From M55B144 sp964550615 (lineage in GTDB: Bacteria > Bipolaricaulota > Bipolaricaulia > UBA7950 > UBA9294): a stretch of DNA of 64,000 bases. Below, piece after piece: positions 24,824-33,960 of this stretch (positions are counted from its first letter, which is position 1; the number at the start of each line of letters is the position of its first letter). Under the pieces are notes generated by a model. It made no database searches. It was not told the DNA's origin and was given only the letters and a program-made list of their open reading frames with translations. The translations under genes and the position numbers were made by a program. The stretch lies in NCBI GenBank assembly GCA_964550615.1, contig CAZKAB010000002.1:39304-103303 (forward strand), written 5' to 3'.

Positions 24824-26203
24824 ATGAGGAACGATGTGGCAATAATCGGTGCCGGACCGGGCGGGTATGTGGCGGCTATTCGAATGGCGCAGCTGGGGCT
24901 TAGCGTTTCGCTTGTCGAGCAGAGCAAACTGGGCGGCGTTTGCCTGAATTGGGGATGCATTCCCACGAAAGCGCTCTATTCAGCCACGAAGACCGTGGAG
25001 CGGGCTGCTGCCGGAGCTGAGATGGGGATCAAGTTTTCGTCTCCCAAGATCGATCTTCCCACGCTCGCCGCGTGGAAAGAGGACGTTGTCGGGCGGTTGG
25101 TGGACGGTATCGGAGCGCTGCTTGACGGGAACAAAGTAACGGTCGTGCAAGCGCGCGCGACCGTGGCGAGTGTGGGGACGGTCGAGCTGTCGAACGGCGA
25201 TACGCTCGAGGCGGATCGTATAGTCCTTGCTACCGGTTCGTCACCGATCGAGATCCCCGGCTTCTCCTTCTCCGATCCGCTTGTCTGGTCATCGGACGAT
25301 GCGTTGGCCGTCTCGGAAGTACCCAAGAGGTTGGTTGTCATTGGCGGCGGTGTGATCGGCCTGGAACTTGCCACGATCTACCGGCGGCTCGGTAGTGAAG
25401 TGATGGTGATCGAGATGATGCCCGAGATCCTGCCTGGGATCGATCTCGACCGTCGCGTGATCGCCACCCTGAAGCGGGCACTCAAGGAGCAAGGGATCAC
25501 GGTACAGACAAACACCACCGCCGACGCGCTCGACAAAGATGGCGATACGGCCGTTGTTCATACATCCGCTGGGCCGATTCCGGTCGACCGCGTCCTCTTG
25601 GCTGTCGGAAGGCGACCGAATTCGGCTGGAATCGGACTGGATAATGTGGGGATCGAGCCTGACCGACGCGGATTCGTCGCGGTCGACGCAAAGCTGGAGA
25701 CCACCGCCCCCGGCGTGTACGCGATCGGCGACCTCATCCCTGGTCCGATGCTTGCGCACCGCGCATCGGCCGATGGAGAGAGGCTCGCGGAGTTGTTTGT
25801 CGGTGAAGATACACCGCTCGACTATGGAACGATCCCGCAAGCGATATTCACCGACCCCGAGGTCGCATCGGTGGGGGTTTCAGAAGCTCGCGCCAAGCAG
25901 AATAGCATAGACGTCATCGTCGGCCGTTTCCCGTACGCGGCGCTGGGAAAGGCGCAAGGGATGAACGAGACGGCCGGATTCTTTCAGGTGGTCGCCGAGG
26001 CCGGATCGCATCGCATCATCGGAGCACAAATAATTGGAGCGGAGGCCTCGAGTTTGATCGCGGAGGCGGCGGTGGCGGTGCAAAATGCGCTCACCCTGGA
26101 AGCGATTGCCGACTCCGTGCATGCGCATCCATCTTTGCCGGAGGGATTGAAAGAAGCGGCCGCGTCGGCTCTAGGAAGAGCGATCCACGCGATTAACCGT
26201 TAG
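24824..26203 (+). CDS. lpdA: dihydrolipoamide dehydrogenase
   Basis: A 459-residue flavoprotein disulfide reductase. It has the FAD motif GAGPGGYVAA, the redox disulfide C40-LNWG-C45 in GGVCLNWGCIPTK, the NAD motif GGGVIGLELA, the second FAD motif GVYAIGD, and the active-site HAHPSLPE near the C-terminus. It reoxidises lipoyl groups of 2-oxoacid dehydrogenases or the glycine cleavage H protein. No E1, E2, gcv or lipoate genes are nearby, so its partner complex is unknown. It is divergent from the protease gene. Confidence 0.93.
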   Translation: MRNDVAIIGAGPGGYVAAIRMAQLGLSVSLVEQSKLGGVCLNWGCIPTKALYSATKTVERAAAGAEMGIKFSSPKIDLPTLAAWKEDVVGRLVDGIGALLDGNKVTVVQARATVASVGTVELSNGDTLEADRIVLATGSSPIEIPGFSFSDPLVWSSDDALAVSEVPKRLVVIGGGVIGLELATIYRRLGSEVMVIEMMPEILPGIDLDRRVIATLKRALKEQGITVQTNTTADALDKDGDTAVVHTSAGPIPVDRVLLAVGRRPNSAGIGLDNVGIEPDRRGFVAVDAKLETTAPGVYAIGDLIPGPMLAHRASADGERLAELFVGEDTPLDYGTIPQAIFTDPEVASVGVSEARAKQNSIDVIVGRFPYAALGKAQGMNETAGFFQVVAEAGSHRIIGAQIIGAEASSLIAEAAVAVQNALTLEAIADSVHAHPSLPEGLKEAAASALGRAIHAINR

Positions 26204-26241
26204 CCGAGTGAGCCCGGATTCGCACAGCGAGATACTCTGAA

Positions 26242-27555
26242 CTAGTCTGCGACCGGTTCCGGCACTGCCGGCTCCGGTGCTACCGGCCCTGGCGCCCCCT
26301 CAGGTCTCGCTGACTGTTCTGCCGCAGTGTGATTCTCCTCGATATGCATGATCGCAGGGATGAAGAAGCTGGCGAGCGCTACGGACAAGCACAGGAAGCC
26401 GGCGATGATGAACCATATCTGAATCCCGAACCGATCGCTCACCGGTCCGGCAATCGCTAGGCCGAGAGGCGAGGAGACCGAGACAAGGCTTCCCAACAAG
26501 GCGAAGACACGCCCCTGCATGTTCGGCGCAATCGTGGTTTGGAAGATCGCCATGATCGGACCGTCGGTCATCGGGATCATGCATCCCAAGAAGAACATGC
26601 TTCCAAGGGCGACCGGAAAAAGATACGAGGGCGTAAAACCAAGCACGACTATCCCTAATCCGACGCCTCCCAGTCCCATGAGCAGGGTGAATACCTTGCG
26701 GCGAAATCCTCCCCACGCGCTCAGTGCAATGCCGCCTGCAACCATGCCGATTCCCGTGATCGATTCCAGCAGGCTCAGTTCACCGGCTCCGCCGCCGAAG
26801 TGGCTCTTAACAAGCAGTGGAAGAAGCGAGAATGCCGGCGTGAGGGCAATCTTGAAGATGAGAGCGCCGGATATGAGGGCAACCGCCCCCGGCCACCCGC
26901 GCAGATAGCGAAAGCCGTCGCGTAGGTCGTGCCACACCGACTGCATCTTTGCTCCTACCCCTTCTGCGCGAACCGGCTGTGGAATAGGGATGAACATCAG
27001 CGGTATCACCGCGAACAGCGCGGTACCAACGTCGACCAGCATTACTCCGTGCAACGGCAGTAGGGCTAGGAGGAGTGCGCCGAGCGGCGGTCCGGCGATC
27101 GTGAGCATGCCGTTCATTGTCTGATTGAGCCCGGCTACGCGCGTCAAGTGCCGTTCGGGGACCATGAGCGACGTTGAGGCCGCCATCGCAGGCCATTGGA
27201 ACACGTCTCCCAGTGAACGGGCGAGCATGACGATGTATACGTGCCACACCTGCATCGCCCCGGTCCAGAACATGTACGCCAGCCACAGCGACACGAGCGC
27301 GATGAAGCTGTCGGAGACGAGAAGTACCATGCGCCGATTCCAGCGGTCGACGAATGCGCCAGCGAGCGGGCCGAGCAAAATCTGGGGAATCAGGGCTACC
27401 GTTGTTGCAGTGGCAAGCACGGTAGCTGATCCTGTCGTTGTGGTGAGCCACCACACTAGCGCGAACTGCGCGGCGCGGCTGCCGGAAAGCGAAAGCTGCT
27501 CACCGATCCAAATTGTGAAAAAGCGTGATTTCCAGTTCTTTACTACCTCTACCAT
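26242..27555 (-). CDS. MFS-family exporter
   Basis: A 437-residue membrane protein with about 12 hydrophobic helices. Features typical of the MefA/MFS_3 drug-efflux branch are WIGEQLSLSGSRAAQFALVW in helix 1, GPLAGAFVDRWNRR (the loop 2-3 motif), LNQTMNGMLTIAGPPLGALL, and APNMQGRVFALLGS. The C-terminal 30 residues are a cytoplasmic tail rich in Ala, Pro and Glu. The substrate is unknown. It is apparently monocistronic. Confidence 0.85.
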   Translation of the reverse strand: MVEVVKNWKSRFFTIWIGEQLSLSGSRAAQFALVWWLTTTTGSATVLATATTVALIPQILLGPLAGAFVDRWNRRMVLLVSDSFIALVSLWLAYMFWTGAMQVWHVYIVMLARSLGDVFQWPAMAASTSLMVPERHLTRVAGLNQTMNGMLTIAGPPLGALLLALLPLHGVMLVDVGTALFAVIPLMFIPIPQPVRAEGVGAKMQSVWHDLRDGFRYLRGWPGAVALISGALIFKIALTPAFSLLPLLVKSHFGGGAGELSLLESITGIGMVAGGIALSAWGGFRRKVFTLLMGLGGVGLGIVVLGFTPSYLFPVALGSMFFLGCMIPMTDGPIMAIFQTTIAPNMQGRVFALLGSLVSVSSPLGLAIAGPVSDRFGIQIWFIIAGFLCLSVALASFFIPAIMHIEENHTAAEQSARPEGAPGPVAPEPAVPEPVAD

Positions 27556-27629
27556 TGATCTACCTCAGCAAATTCTCTGGTTTGTCTTGTTAGTCGTTGT
27601 CCCCTCGGGATCGGTTCACCCGCCCTGAC

Positions 27630-28370
27630 TCATATCTTTGTCTGCTTGTCCACCTTGGCGTTGGGGTGGATGCGCAGCGATTCGCTATATTCGACAAGCG
27701 TTATGTGACAACCCTGCCCGATCTCGACCTCTTTTCCCCGCACCACATCAGCGATGGTATCTTCCAGTCGAATTTCGTCGCCCTCAATCTGCGCAGTGCG
27801 CAGCTCAGCTATTCCCCCGCCGGAGAAGAGCTTGATCAGGCCATCTAGTATGATCCCTTTCTCCTTCCATCCGCCACGCTCGACCTCGATCCGTGCCCCT
27901 CCGATTTCCTTTGCCTGGCAGCGGCCGCCGATGTGCACCTCAACCTTGTCCGCCGAGAGGAGCCCGTCGATCTTGAATCCACCAGTTGCCTTGAATATCT
28001 CGGCTTCTACATCGCCGCCGACGTGCAGATCGCCGGTCGTCTTTATGTACTCCGAGGACAGCCCGCCGGCGACCTTGAACGTTCCCGAGCACTTCATTTC
28101 TTTTACCTTGGCGCGCCCTTCAACGCGGGCGCTGCCGCTCACGCGCATTTCATCGGAAACAACGTCTTCGGTGAAGACCGCACTTCCGGATGCCACTATC
28201 TGCGTCGCCTCGGCGCGCCCCTGCACTTTCCCTGCTCCGGAGATGCGAAGCTCCTCGGCGATTATGTCGCCGGTAATCTTGCCTGCACCGGAGATGGTAA
28301 TCCGTGTATAAGTTCCTCCGCCGATCGTTCCTGCGCCGGATATGCTGGCTGAATTACCCTTATCGTTCAT
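27630..28370 (-). CDS. bactofilin-like polymer-forming protein
   Basis: A 246-residue protein made of repeating short beta strands (ISGAGTIGGG, ISGAGKITGD, ISGAGKVQGR, VSGSARVEGR, TTGDLHVGGD). This is the right-handed beta-helix pattern of the bactofilin/DUF583 family, whose members polymerise without nucleotides. It lacks a signal peptide. Its upstream partner is a YhbD-like protein, and a similar pair (yhbD with yhbE/yhbF) occurs in Bacillus. GGGAGG lies 5 nt before the ATG. Function is unknown beyond a likely scaffold. Confidence 0.8.
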   Translation of the reverse strand: MNDKGNSASISGAGTIGGGTYTRITISGAGKITGDIIAEELRISGAGKVQGRAEATQIVASGSAVFTEDVVSDEMRVSGSARVEGRAKVKEMKCSGTFKVAGGLSSEYIKTTGDLHVGGDVEAEIFKATGGFKIDGLLSADKVEVHIGGRCQAKEIGGARIEVERGGWKEKGIILDGLIKLFSGGGIAELRTAQIEGDEIRLEDTIADVVRGKEVEIGQGCHITLVEYSESLRIHPNAKVDKQTKI

Positions 28371-28391
28371 CTCTTCCTCCCGTTCAATATG

Positions 28392-29123
28392 CTATCCGTT
28401 TTCTGAAGGTTCTTGCTCTTCCCTTGATCGGCGCGCATTCCCTGCGGATCCATCCTGATGGCCGAAATCGAGCTTGATCGTCTCAAGCACTCCTTGCAGG
28501 TCGACTGACTGCACGACCTCGATCCCTGGGTCGAACATCGCTCCTTCCTGCGAGATGATCACAAGACTGATCTCAGCCGAAATGCCAGCCGCCGCCAGTC
28601 GCTTGCGCAAGAGATAGAGGAAAAGCCGCTCCGAACGGACCCTCTCCATCAAGCCCTTGGAAATCGCGCGGTCCAACGTCTGCTTAGCGAGGTCTATCTC
28701 CTCGGAGCGTGCCGTCTTTTCCAGCTTGCTCAGCACTCCCACGCACAGCGTGTCGGCGAGGGGCAGTGTCTGTTTGTCGGCTTCTTTGCCGCAATTGATG
28801 TGGCATATTTTGACTACCTGCTCGTCGAGCCACCCCAGATTCCTCAGGCGAGAAAAAGCAACCTCCAGCTTTTCGTTCACCTGTGAGGTGATCAGATTGG
28901 CCAGTTCATCGAGAGGGAGGTTCTCCTTCATCTCCTTTATTCTCTCAATGCGGGCGATGATCTTGTCGGCAGGGAAAAACGTCTCCTGTCCGGTGAACGT
29001 GGACTGACGGATGAACCAGTCCTCCGGGATGAGCCCCTTGCGCTTCCAGCGGTAGAGCTGCCCATAGGATATCCTCAGTTTTTCTAACACGTCCTTCTTT
29101 GAAATCAGTCTCTCTTCAGACAT
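28392..29123 (-). CDS. YhbD-like protein with MerR-type helix-turn-helix
   Basis: A 243-residue protein. The N-terminus reads LISKKDVLEKLRISYGQLYRWKRKGLIPEDWF, split here only by its helices, and is a winged MerR-like DNA-binding motif. A helical segment (ARIERIKEMKENLPLDELANL) and a C-terminal domain with cysteines (CHINCGKEAD) follow. It resembles Bacillus YhbD (DUF4004), found next to bactofilins. I chose ATG 29123 since GGAGG lies 5 nt upstream; ATG 29141 has no site. A palindrome in the operon promoter may be its operator (inference). Confidence 0.78.
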   Translation of the reverse strand: MSEERLISKKDVLEKLRISYGQLYRWKRKGLIPEDWFIRQSTFTGQETFFPADKIIARIERIKEMKENLPLDELANLITSQVNEKLEVAFSRLRNLGWLDEQVVKICHINCGKEADKQTLPLADTLCVGVLSKLEKTARSEEIDLAKQTLDRAISKGLMERVRSERLFLYLLRKRLAAAGISAEISLVIISQEGAMFDPGIEVVQSVDLQGVLETIKLDFGHQDGSAGNARRSREEQEPSENG

Positions 29124-29156
29124 CTCCGCCTCCGCAGTCATTGGAACAACACACTG

Positions 29157-29336
29157 TTATGGACACCCACTACAGACATGTCCTTTGGCTTCAGCGCAAA
29201 GGATCTCCAACGGTTGGGAATTTCTTCTCTTGCGTGGGACCAGCATCTTCAGTATTCGATTACGGTTTGACTTTTCAATCAAATCCGCTCTCCTCATCTC
29301 CGCGAGTTTCTCCAGCTCATATGTCGACTGATACAT
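29157..29336 (-). CDS. small protein, first gene of the bactofilin operon
   Basis: A 59-residue protein with a charged helix (TYELEKLAEMRRADLIEKS, then NRNRILKMLVPRKRR) and a Cys-containing tail ending GHVCSGCP. Evidence that it is real: a GGGAGGTG ribosome site 7 nt before the ATG, a consensus promoter just upstream, and co-orientation 33 nt before the YhbD-like gene. I do not recognise its family. It is soluble, and probably small enough to act as an adaptor or regulator of the operon (inference). Confidence 0.6.
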   Translation of the reverse strand: MYQSTYELEKLAEMRRADLIEKSNRNRILKMLVPRKRRNSQPLEILCAEAKGHVCSGCP

Positions 29337-29370
29337 GCCTCGCACCTCCCGCGATGCTTGTCGCGGAAGC

Positions 29371-29399
29371 AGTATAACATAACACTGTTACGTTGTCAA
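29371..29399 (-). promoter_or_regulatory. consensus sigma70 promoter with internal palindromic operator
   Basis: A minus-strand -35 TTGACA (29399-29394), a 17-nt spacer and a -10 TATACT (29376-29371). The spacer contains the perfect palindrome TAACACTGTTA (29380-29390), ideally placed for repression or MerR-type control. A related ACACTGTTAT (29151-29160) lies between the small gene and the YhbD-like gene. Confidence 0.75.
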
Positions 29400-29445
29400 G
29401 AGACACATATCTTTCCTTGAATATCGTTCCTACACGCAGTTTTGT

Positions 29446-30777
29446 CTAAGTGCCCTCACCCACAACGCTTACGCCGTCGACGGCAATTGCTGGAGCCAGA
29501 AGCGCCCCGTGAGCCCACTCGGCCTTTCTGCCCACCCCGATCAGACTATCCCGCAACAGTGTGTACACGTTTCCTGCAATCATCGTGTTCTTCACTCTGC
29601 CGACAACCCTCCCATTCTCGATCTTGAAAGCCACGGCCACGTTGTTTGAGAATTCGCCGGCGTTGATGTTCCCTTGCCCGAGGCCGAGCACGCTCTCCAC
29701 AAGCAACCCTTCCTCGATCTCTGAGATCAGTTTTTCTTCCGCTGCTTTCCCCTCGGCAACGATCACATTGTTCATCCCGATTGCCGGCACATTCCGAAAA
29801 CCGCCGCCGAACAGACCGCCCTTGTACCCGTTTCCGGTTGAACGGGTACCGGCGAGCGCTGCCGTGCGTAGGTCGTAAGTGAATGCCTTCACAGTTCCAT
29901 CTGAGATGAGAGATGTTGCCATTGTTGGTATGCCCTCATCATCGAACCCGCCGCTGCGCGGCCCGAACGGTACGGTGCCGTCGTCGGTGACCGAGAATCG
30001 TTCATCGAACACCTTTTCTCCCATCCGGCCCTTCAAAGGAGAGGTTCCCATGTATACAGCTTTTCCGTTGAAGCCGACGATCAGAGGCAGGAGAAGCGTG
30101 ATCGTTCCGTTCGGCGTAAACACAACAGGAAGCGGCCGACTCGCTACCGGTGCAAGCTTCTTCCCATATTCCAAGAGGCGTGTTAGCCGTGCGAGCATCG
30201 CTTCAGGCTTGAAATCATCGAACCGTCGCACGCTGGCGCTGTCGGAGAGGATAAAGATATCGCCTTCTCGCGCTTTTGAGACCTCAAGGGAAACCGAGAA
30301 CAGGGTCCGTTTGTCCTCAAGCTGGCGGTCGCTTGTGTTCTCGATCGATACGCGTTCAATCGATTTGGCCAGCGATATGTTTATATCGACCTCTGAATCG
30401 AGCTTCGTCAAACGAGAAATGAGATGATCACCCAAGGTGATCATCTCTTCTTCGCTGAGTGCGGCGATGGCGGGATCGTACACGCTTACAGGTGTGGGCG
30501 CGTCCGTCTCCGGAAAGCGAAAATCCACCGTGTCACCGAACGCCGACGCAGCAACGGCGGCATCGATCAGCGTATTCTGGTCCTCCATATCGGTTGTCGT
30601 GGCGAACCCAAGCTTGCCGTCGGCTATCACACGAAGTGCCATTCCCTCCGTCTCGTTGGTCTTGATCGAATCGAGATGTCCCGACGTGAACTGAATCGGC
30701 ACTGTCCGTGATCGAATGCGGTAAACCTCCCCCTGGTCAACTCTTGCGGCGAGCCTCTCGATGAGAGCGTTCATCAC
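29446..30777 (-). CDS. tldE: TldE/PmbA-like metalloprotease subunit
   Basis: A 443-residue inactive partner of TldD. It has the shared U62 fold (SGHLDSIKTNETEGMALRVI near the N-terminus, IISDGTVKAF-like strand, STGNGYKGG, GEFSNNVAVAFKIENGR and IAGNVYTLL) and no HExxxH zinc motif, as expected for TldE. With TldD it forms a heteromeric protease that degrades or trims unfolded peptides and can mature ribosomal peptides. Its start overlaps the tldD stop by 4 nt. Confidence 0.88.
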   Translation of the reverse strand: MMNALIERLAARVDQGEVYRIRSRTVPIQFTSGHLDSIKTNETEGMALRVIADGKLGFATTTDMEDQNTLIDAAVAASAFGDTVDFRFPETDAPTPVSVYDPAIAALSEEEMITLGDHLISRLTKLDSEVDINISLAKSIERVSIENTSDRQLEDKRTLFSVSLEVSKAREGDIFILSDSASVRRFDDFKPEAMLARLTRLLEYGKKLAPVASRPLPVVFTPNGTITLLLPLIVGFNGKAVYMGTSPLKGRMGEKVFDERFSVTDDGTVPFGPRSGGFDDEGIPTMATSLISDGTVKAFTYDLRTAALAGTRSTGNGYKGGLFGGGFRNVPAIGMNNVIVAEGKAAEEKLISEIEEGLLVESVLGLGQGNINAGEFSNNVAVAFKIENGRVVGRVKNTMIAGNVYTLLRDSLIGVGRKAEWAHGALLAPAIAVDGVSVVGEGT

Positions 30778-32150
30778 TTTCCTCCTATCGTCACCTTGCG
30801 TGCGCGGATGTGGGGAGCGCCGGCGGTTACTGGGAGAGGGCTTTGTTCACCCTTTCCGCACCCGCCCGAGCTGCCTTCGATCTTCAGATCGGGTCCGATC
30901 ATGTCGATCGCGCGCAGTGTCTCGAACAGATTCCCGGTGAGAACGACGTCCTTCAACAGGTCTCCCACTTCTCCATCTCGAATCTCGTAGGCATACGCTG
31001 CGGAGAACGTGAACTGCTCAAAGACCGTCTCTCCGCCGTACGCCTTCACCGCGTACACGCCGCGATCGATGCCGCGAAGCATCTCCTCAAATGTGTCGCT
31101 TCCCGGTTCGATGTACGTGTTTGTCATACGAACGATTGGCTCGAACGCATACGACACGGCACGTGCGTTTCCGGTGGGCGATGCCCCCATCTTCTTTGCC
31201 GTCTGACGGGAGTGGAGGAGGTTTGTCAGAACTCCATTCTTGATCAGGTACGTCTTGGCGCGTGCAACCCCTTCGTCGTCATACGGCGTGTTGCCGCGCA
31301 GGCCCGGGATGTATCCGTCATCGACAACGTTCAGGTTCTTTTCCGCGAAACGGGTTCCGATGGTCATTATCTTCTTCAGTCGTTCGTTCTGATAAAGAAA
31401 ATCGGCCTCGCAGAAGTGACCGAATGCCTCGTGGATGAACACGCCGGCAAGTTCCGGGTCGAGAATGACCGTGTACTTGCCTCCCTCCACCGAGCGAGCG
31501 GCGACAAGATCGATCGCCCGCTTGGCAACGGCGCGTGCTTCGTCCTCTCGATTCAGCACCACGTCGAATCCGCCTGCCTCTCCAAGAGACTTGAAGCCCT
31601 GCTGGATGTTCGCCGCACCATCGCTTGCCACCGCGACCAGAAGCAACGTTACGTCCGGAATCTCCTGCGCAATGAACGTTCCCTCCGAGTTGGCGTAGGT
31701 GACCTCGCGGAAGGAGTCGTTATAGCGCACGCGTGTCGATACGATACGCTTGTCGTGATTCAAGAGAAGGTCATTATACGACTCCGCCAAGCGCTTCTTC
31801 TTCTCAAGCGGGACGGTTCTAAAATCGTTCTCTATCTCGGCGCGCACCGATTCCTGCACTACCGGTGCATCGGCAAGTTTCACCGGCTCGTCGCGCCGTG
31901 CCGCGACTAAACGTGCGGTGCGCGTCGCCTCAGCCACCTTGGCTGGAAGCTTCGCGGGATCGTTGAGTACCGCGATCCCCCAGCCACCGTCGCAGAGGCA
32001 GCGAACAATCCCTCCCAATTCGCTCGATTGTTCCAGGTTTTCCAGCTTGTCCCGCTGAAAGTCCGCCTGGCTCCGCTCTTCCCGCTCGATGCGGACTTCC
32101 GTATAATCGGCGTCGCTTCCTGCGATCGCCTTTCTTACAAGATCCTCCAC
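30774..32150 (-). CDS. tldD: TldD metalloprotease
   Basis: A 458-residue zinc protease. The catalytic HEAFGHFCEADFLYQ (HExxxH) is preceded by YTVILDPELAGVF. The second half has GLRGNTPYDDEG, LLHSRQTAKKMG and GSSGGCGKGEQSPLPV, typical of TldD. GTG 32150 is chosen over an upstream ATG because AAAGGAGG lies 8 nt before it and TldD similarity begins there. No ribosomal-peptide precursor is visible next to the pair. Confidence 0.92.
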   Translation of the reverse strand: MEDLVRKAIAGSDADYTEVRIEREERSQADFQRDKLENLEQSSELGGIVRCLCDGGWGIAVLNDPAKLPAKVAEATRTARLVAARRDEPVKLADAPVVQESVRAEIENDFRTVPLEKKKRLAESYNDLLLNHDKRIVSTRVRYNDSFREVTYANSEGTFIAQEIPDVTLLLVAVASDGAANIQQGFKSLGEAGGFDVVLNREDEARAVAKRAIDLVAARSVEGGKYTVILDPELAGVFIHEAFGHFCEADFLYQNERLKKIMTIGTRFAEKNLNVVDDGYIPGLRGNTPYDDEGVARAKTYLIKNGVLTNLLHSRQTAKKMGASPTGNARAVSYAFEPIVRMTNTYIEPGSDTFEEMLRGIDRGVYAVKAYGGETVFEQFTFSAAYAYEIRDGEVGDLLKDVVLTGNLFETLRAIDMIGPDLKIEGSSGGCGKGEQSPLPVTAGAPHIRARKVTIGGK

Positions 32151-32857
32151 GCGTGTGCCTCCTTTCCGGCTTCTCGCCAGGTTAGCACTAGCTGGCTGTG
32201 GTTTCAAACGACTGACGCAGGCCTAGACAACTGCTTCCATGTATTGCTCCCGCTTGCTCATACTGTAATCATTATTCTATGCCTCATATTAGACGATACC
32301 CCCATAGCCGTGAGTAGAATCAAGCTCAACGTTCAATTGCTTGCTGCTCCTGCCGTTGACGGATCGTAACGGGTTGCCTGTTCTTATAATTGGTCGTTGT
32401 TTGCCTAGCGTAGGCTTCCCGATTCATTTCTGTATCTTGGACTGGTGGCCGGCCTTGGCGTCCGGTTCAACCCGCAATGAATGGCCACAGCCGGCAAGAG
32501 ATATTGCATGCTGCCTCAGCAAGATGAGATTACCCCGCATCTGGAACGTGGATCCGCCGGGCATTTGCCTCGGTACGATTTTCATTGATCGAGGCGGCGG
32601 CGGGGTTGTGGTTGTCGCAGTGGGCACGCTGAACATGGGTGTGGTCTTCCTTTCCGCATGGCTTCTTCCAGTGCTGGAGATGGACTGGACCCCATCTATC
32701 CGGGAAACATGACGATCGACCGAGTGATACGATTCTGGAATCGGATGAATTTTGTTTTCCTTGCCCCGCCTTCGACCCCGTGACTGTGTCCTGAGTGGCC
32801 GGGCGGTTGGAGATGATCGGCGAAGTGCTGCTATAATGATTTCCTAATGGAGGGGCA
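32151..32857. other. about 700-bp region without a recognised gene
   Basis: Between divergent tldD and the nitroreductase gene. Two overlapping open frames exist, plus strand 32341-32712 and minus strand 32424-32636, but neither has a ribosome site or similarity I recognise. A short hairpin (CCTCG/CGAGG around 32569-32595) is present. It may be decayed sequence, an untranslated RNA or a long upstream region. The nitroreductase promoter occupies its right end. Confidence 0.4.
32807..32837 (+). promoter_or_regulatory. promoter for the nitroreductase gene
   Basis: A perfect -10 TATAAT (32832-32837) with a -35-like TTGGAG (32807-32812) 19 nt upstream. The ATG follows 20 nt downstream with GGAGGGG before it. 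Confidence 0.5.
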
Positions 32858-33364
32858 ATGGGTGATCTATTGCAGCTGATCCAAACACGACGTTCCGTGC
32901 GGGCGTTCACGTCAGTTGCGGTTTCGCGGGTGCAGATCGAGGCGATTCTCGAAGCGGGGCGATTCGCGCCATCGGGCAAGAACACGCAACCGTGGCGATT
33001 CGTCGTGGTGGAGAGTGCCGGCAAGAAACAAGCGTTGGCCGAGCTCGCACCCCAGTCAGGAATGGTCGCAACCGCTGCGGTGACACTCGCTGTGCTCCTT
33101 GATCGGGATGCCGGGTACAATGAGCTAAAGGACGCACAAGGAATCGGAGCGGCGATCGAGAATATCCTCCTTGCGGTGCACGCTCTCGGCCTCGGCGCCT
33201 GCTGGATGGGCAGGGCACGCGACGCGGCCATCGAAGGTATCGTTGGTGCGAGAAATAGCGAGGAACTAATGGCGATAATTCCGATCGGGCATCCCGCGGA
33301 TGCTGATGAGACTGCAGCGGAGAAATCGCGGCTTCCGCTTGATCAATTGACTCGGTTTGTCTGA
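32858..33364 (+). CDS. nitroreductase-family flavoprotein
   Basis: A 168-residue FMN oxidoreductase. It opens with LIQTRRSVRAFT (FMN phosphate contact), then AGRFAPSGKNTQPWRFVVV, and the dimer-interface segment GIGAAIENILLAVHALGLGACWMG, followed by IIPIGHPA. Family members reduce nitro compounds, quinones or flavins with NAD(P)H; some modify other cofactors. Substrate unknown. Good ribosome site (GGAGGGG). Confidence 0.9.
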   Translation: MGDLLQLIQTRRSVRAFTSVAVSRVQIEAILEAGRFAPSGKNTQPWRFVVVESAGKKQALAELAPQSGMVATAAVTLAVLLDRDAGYNELKDAQGIGAAIENILLAVHALGLGACWMGRARDAAIEGIVGARNSEELMAIIPIGHPADADETAAEKSRLPLDQLTRFV

Positions 33365-33412
33365 CATGGCGAGGATGAGACAGAGGCCAAGATCAAGCGA
33401 GGATAACATCGA

Positions 33413-33958
33413 ATGATCATATTTGCCTGGATCGTGCGCGTGCTGTTGCTCTTAATCCTGTTGCCGTTTCTCCTCCCGCTCGGGCTTATCTTTTCCACGG
33501 TCTTTCTGTCGCCGCTTGCGCTGGCCATGTTCATATTGGCGGTGGTGCTACTGGCGCTCGGGATCGTGCTGGGGATCGCTCTCGGCGTAATCGGGAACCT
33601 GGTCGATCTGCTGATCGTTGTCGGGCTGATCGGCATCGTCTGGCACTGGCCGCGGGGAATTAAGGGGAGATTCGGGGACAAGCTTCGCCTCTCCTATCGC
33701 AGAATGCGAAACACAGTGCACCGCCTGGCGCGGCAATGCACAGCCGCCGATCTCGCCCTCTGTTTGGTCGTAGTGCTGATCGCAATGGTGTTGAGCCTCT
33801 CTTCGGGGATCATCCACTTCCTGTTCACGCTTGTGGTCATTCTCGCAGTAATCGGAGTTGTGTGGAAGTGGCCGCGCAACCCACACCTGCACTTCTTTGC
33901 CAAACTGCGGCTTGCGCTCATCGCATTGCGCGACGAAATACGCGGTCTTTTCCACTGA
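33413..33958 (+). CDS. membrane protein with internal duplication
   Basis: A 181-residue protein with about four hydrophobic helices. Two related halves each end in the same pattern: VGLIGIVWHWPRG...KLRLSYRRMR and LAVIGVVWKWPRN...KLRLALIALRDE. This suggests duplication of a helix-hairpin plus amphipathic segment. Positive charges after each WPR motif predict those loops lie inside the cell. I recognise no family. It follows the nitroreductase gene by 48 nt and may share its transcript. Confidence 0.6.
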   Translation: MIIFAWIVRVLLLLILLPFLLPLGLIFSTVFLSPLALAMFILAVVLLALGIVLGIALGVIGNLVDLLIVVGLIGIVWHWPRGIKGRFGDKLRLSYRRMRNTVHRLARQCTAADLALCLVVVLIAMVLSLSSGIIHFLFTLVVILAVIGVVWKWPRNPHLHFFAKLRLALIALRDEIRGLFH

Positions 33959-33960
33959 AT

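Noticed and set aside
29446..32150. tldE-tldD as part of a ribosomal peptide (RiPP) cluster
   Set aside because: No radical-SAM, cyclodehydratase or precursor peptide is adjacent; the pair is more simply a housekeeping protease.
32530..33231. 233-codon minus-strand frame over the nitroreductase gene
   Set aside because: Composition is that of an antisense shadow; the opposite strand encodes a clear nitroreductase with promoter and ribosome site.
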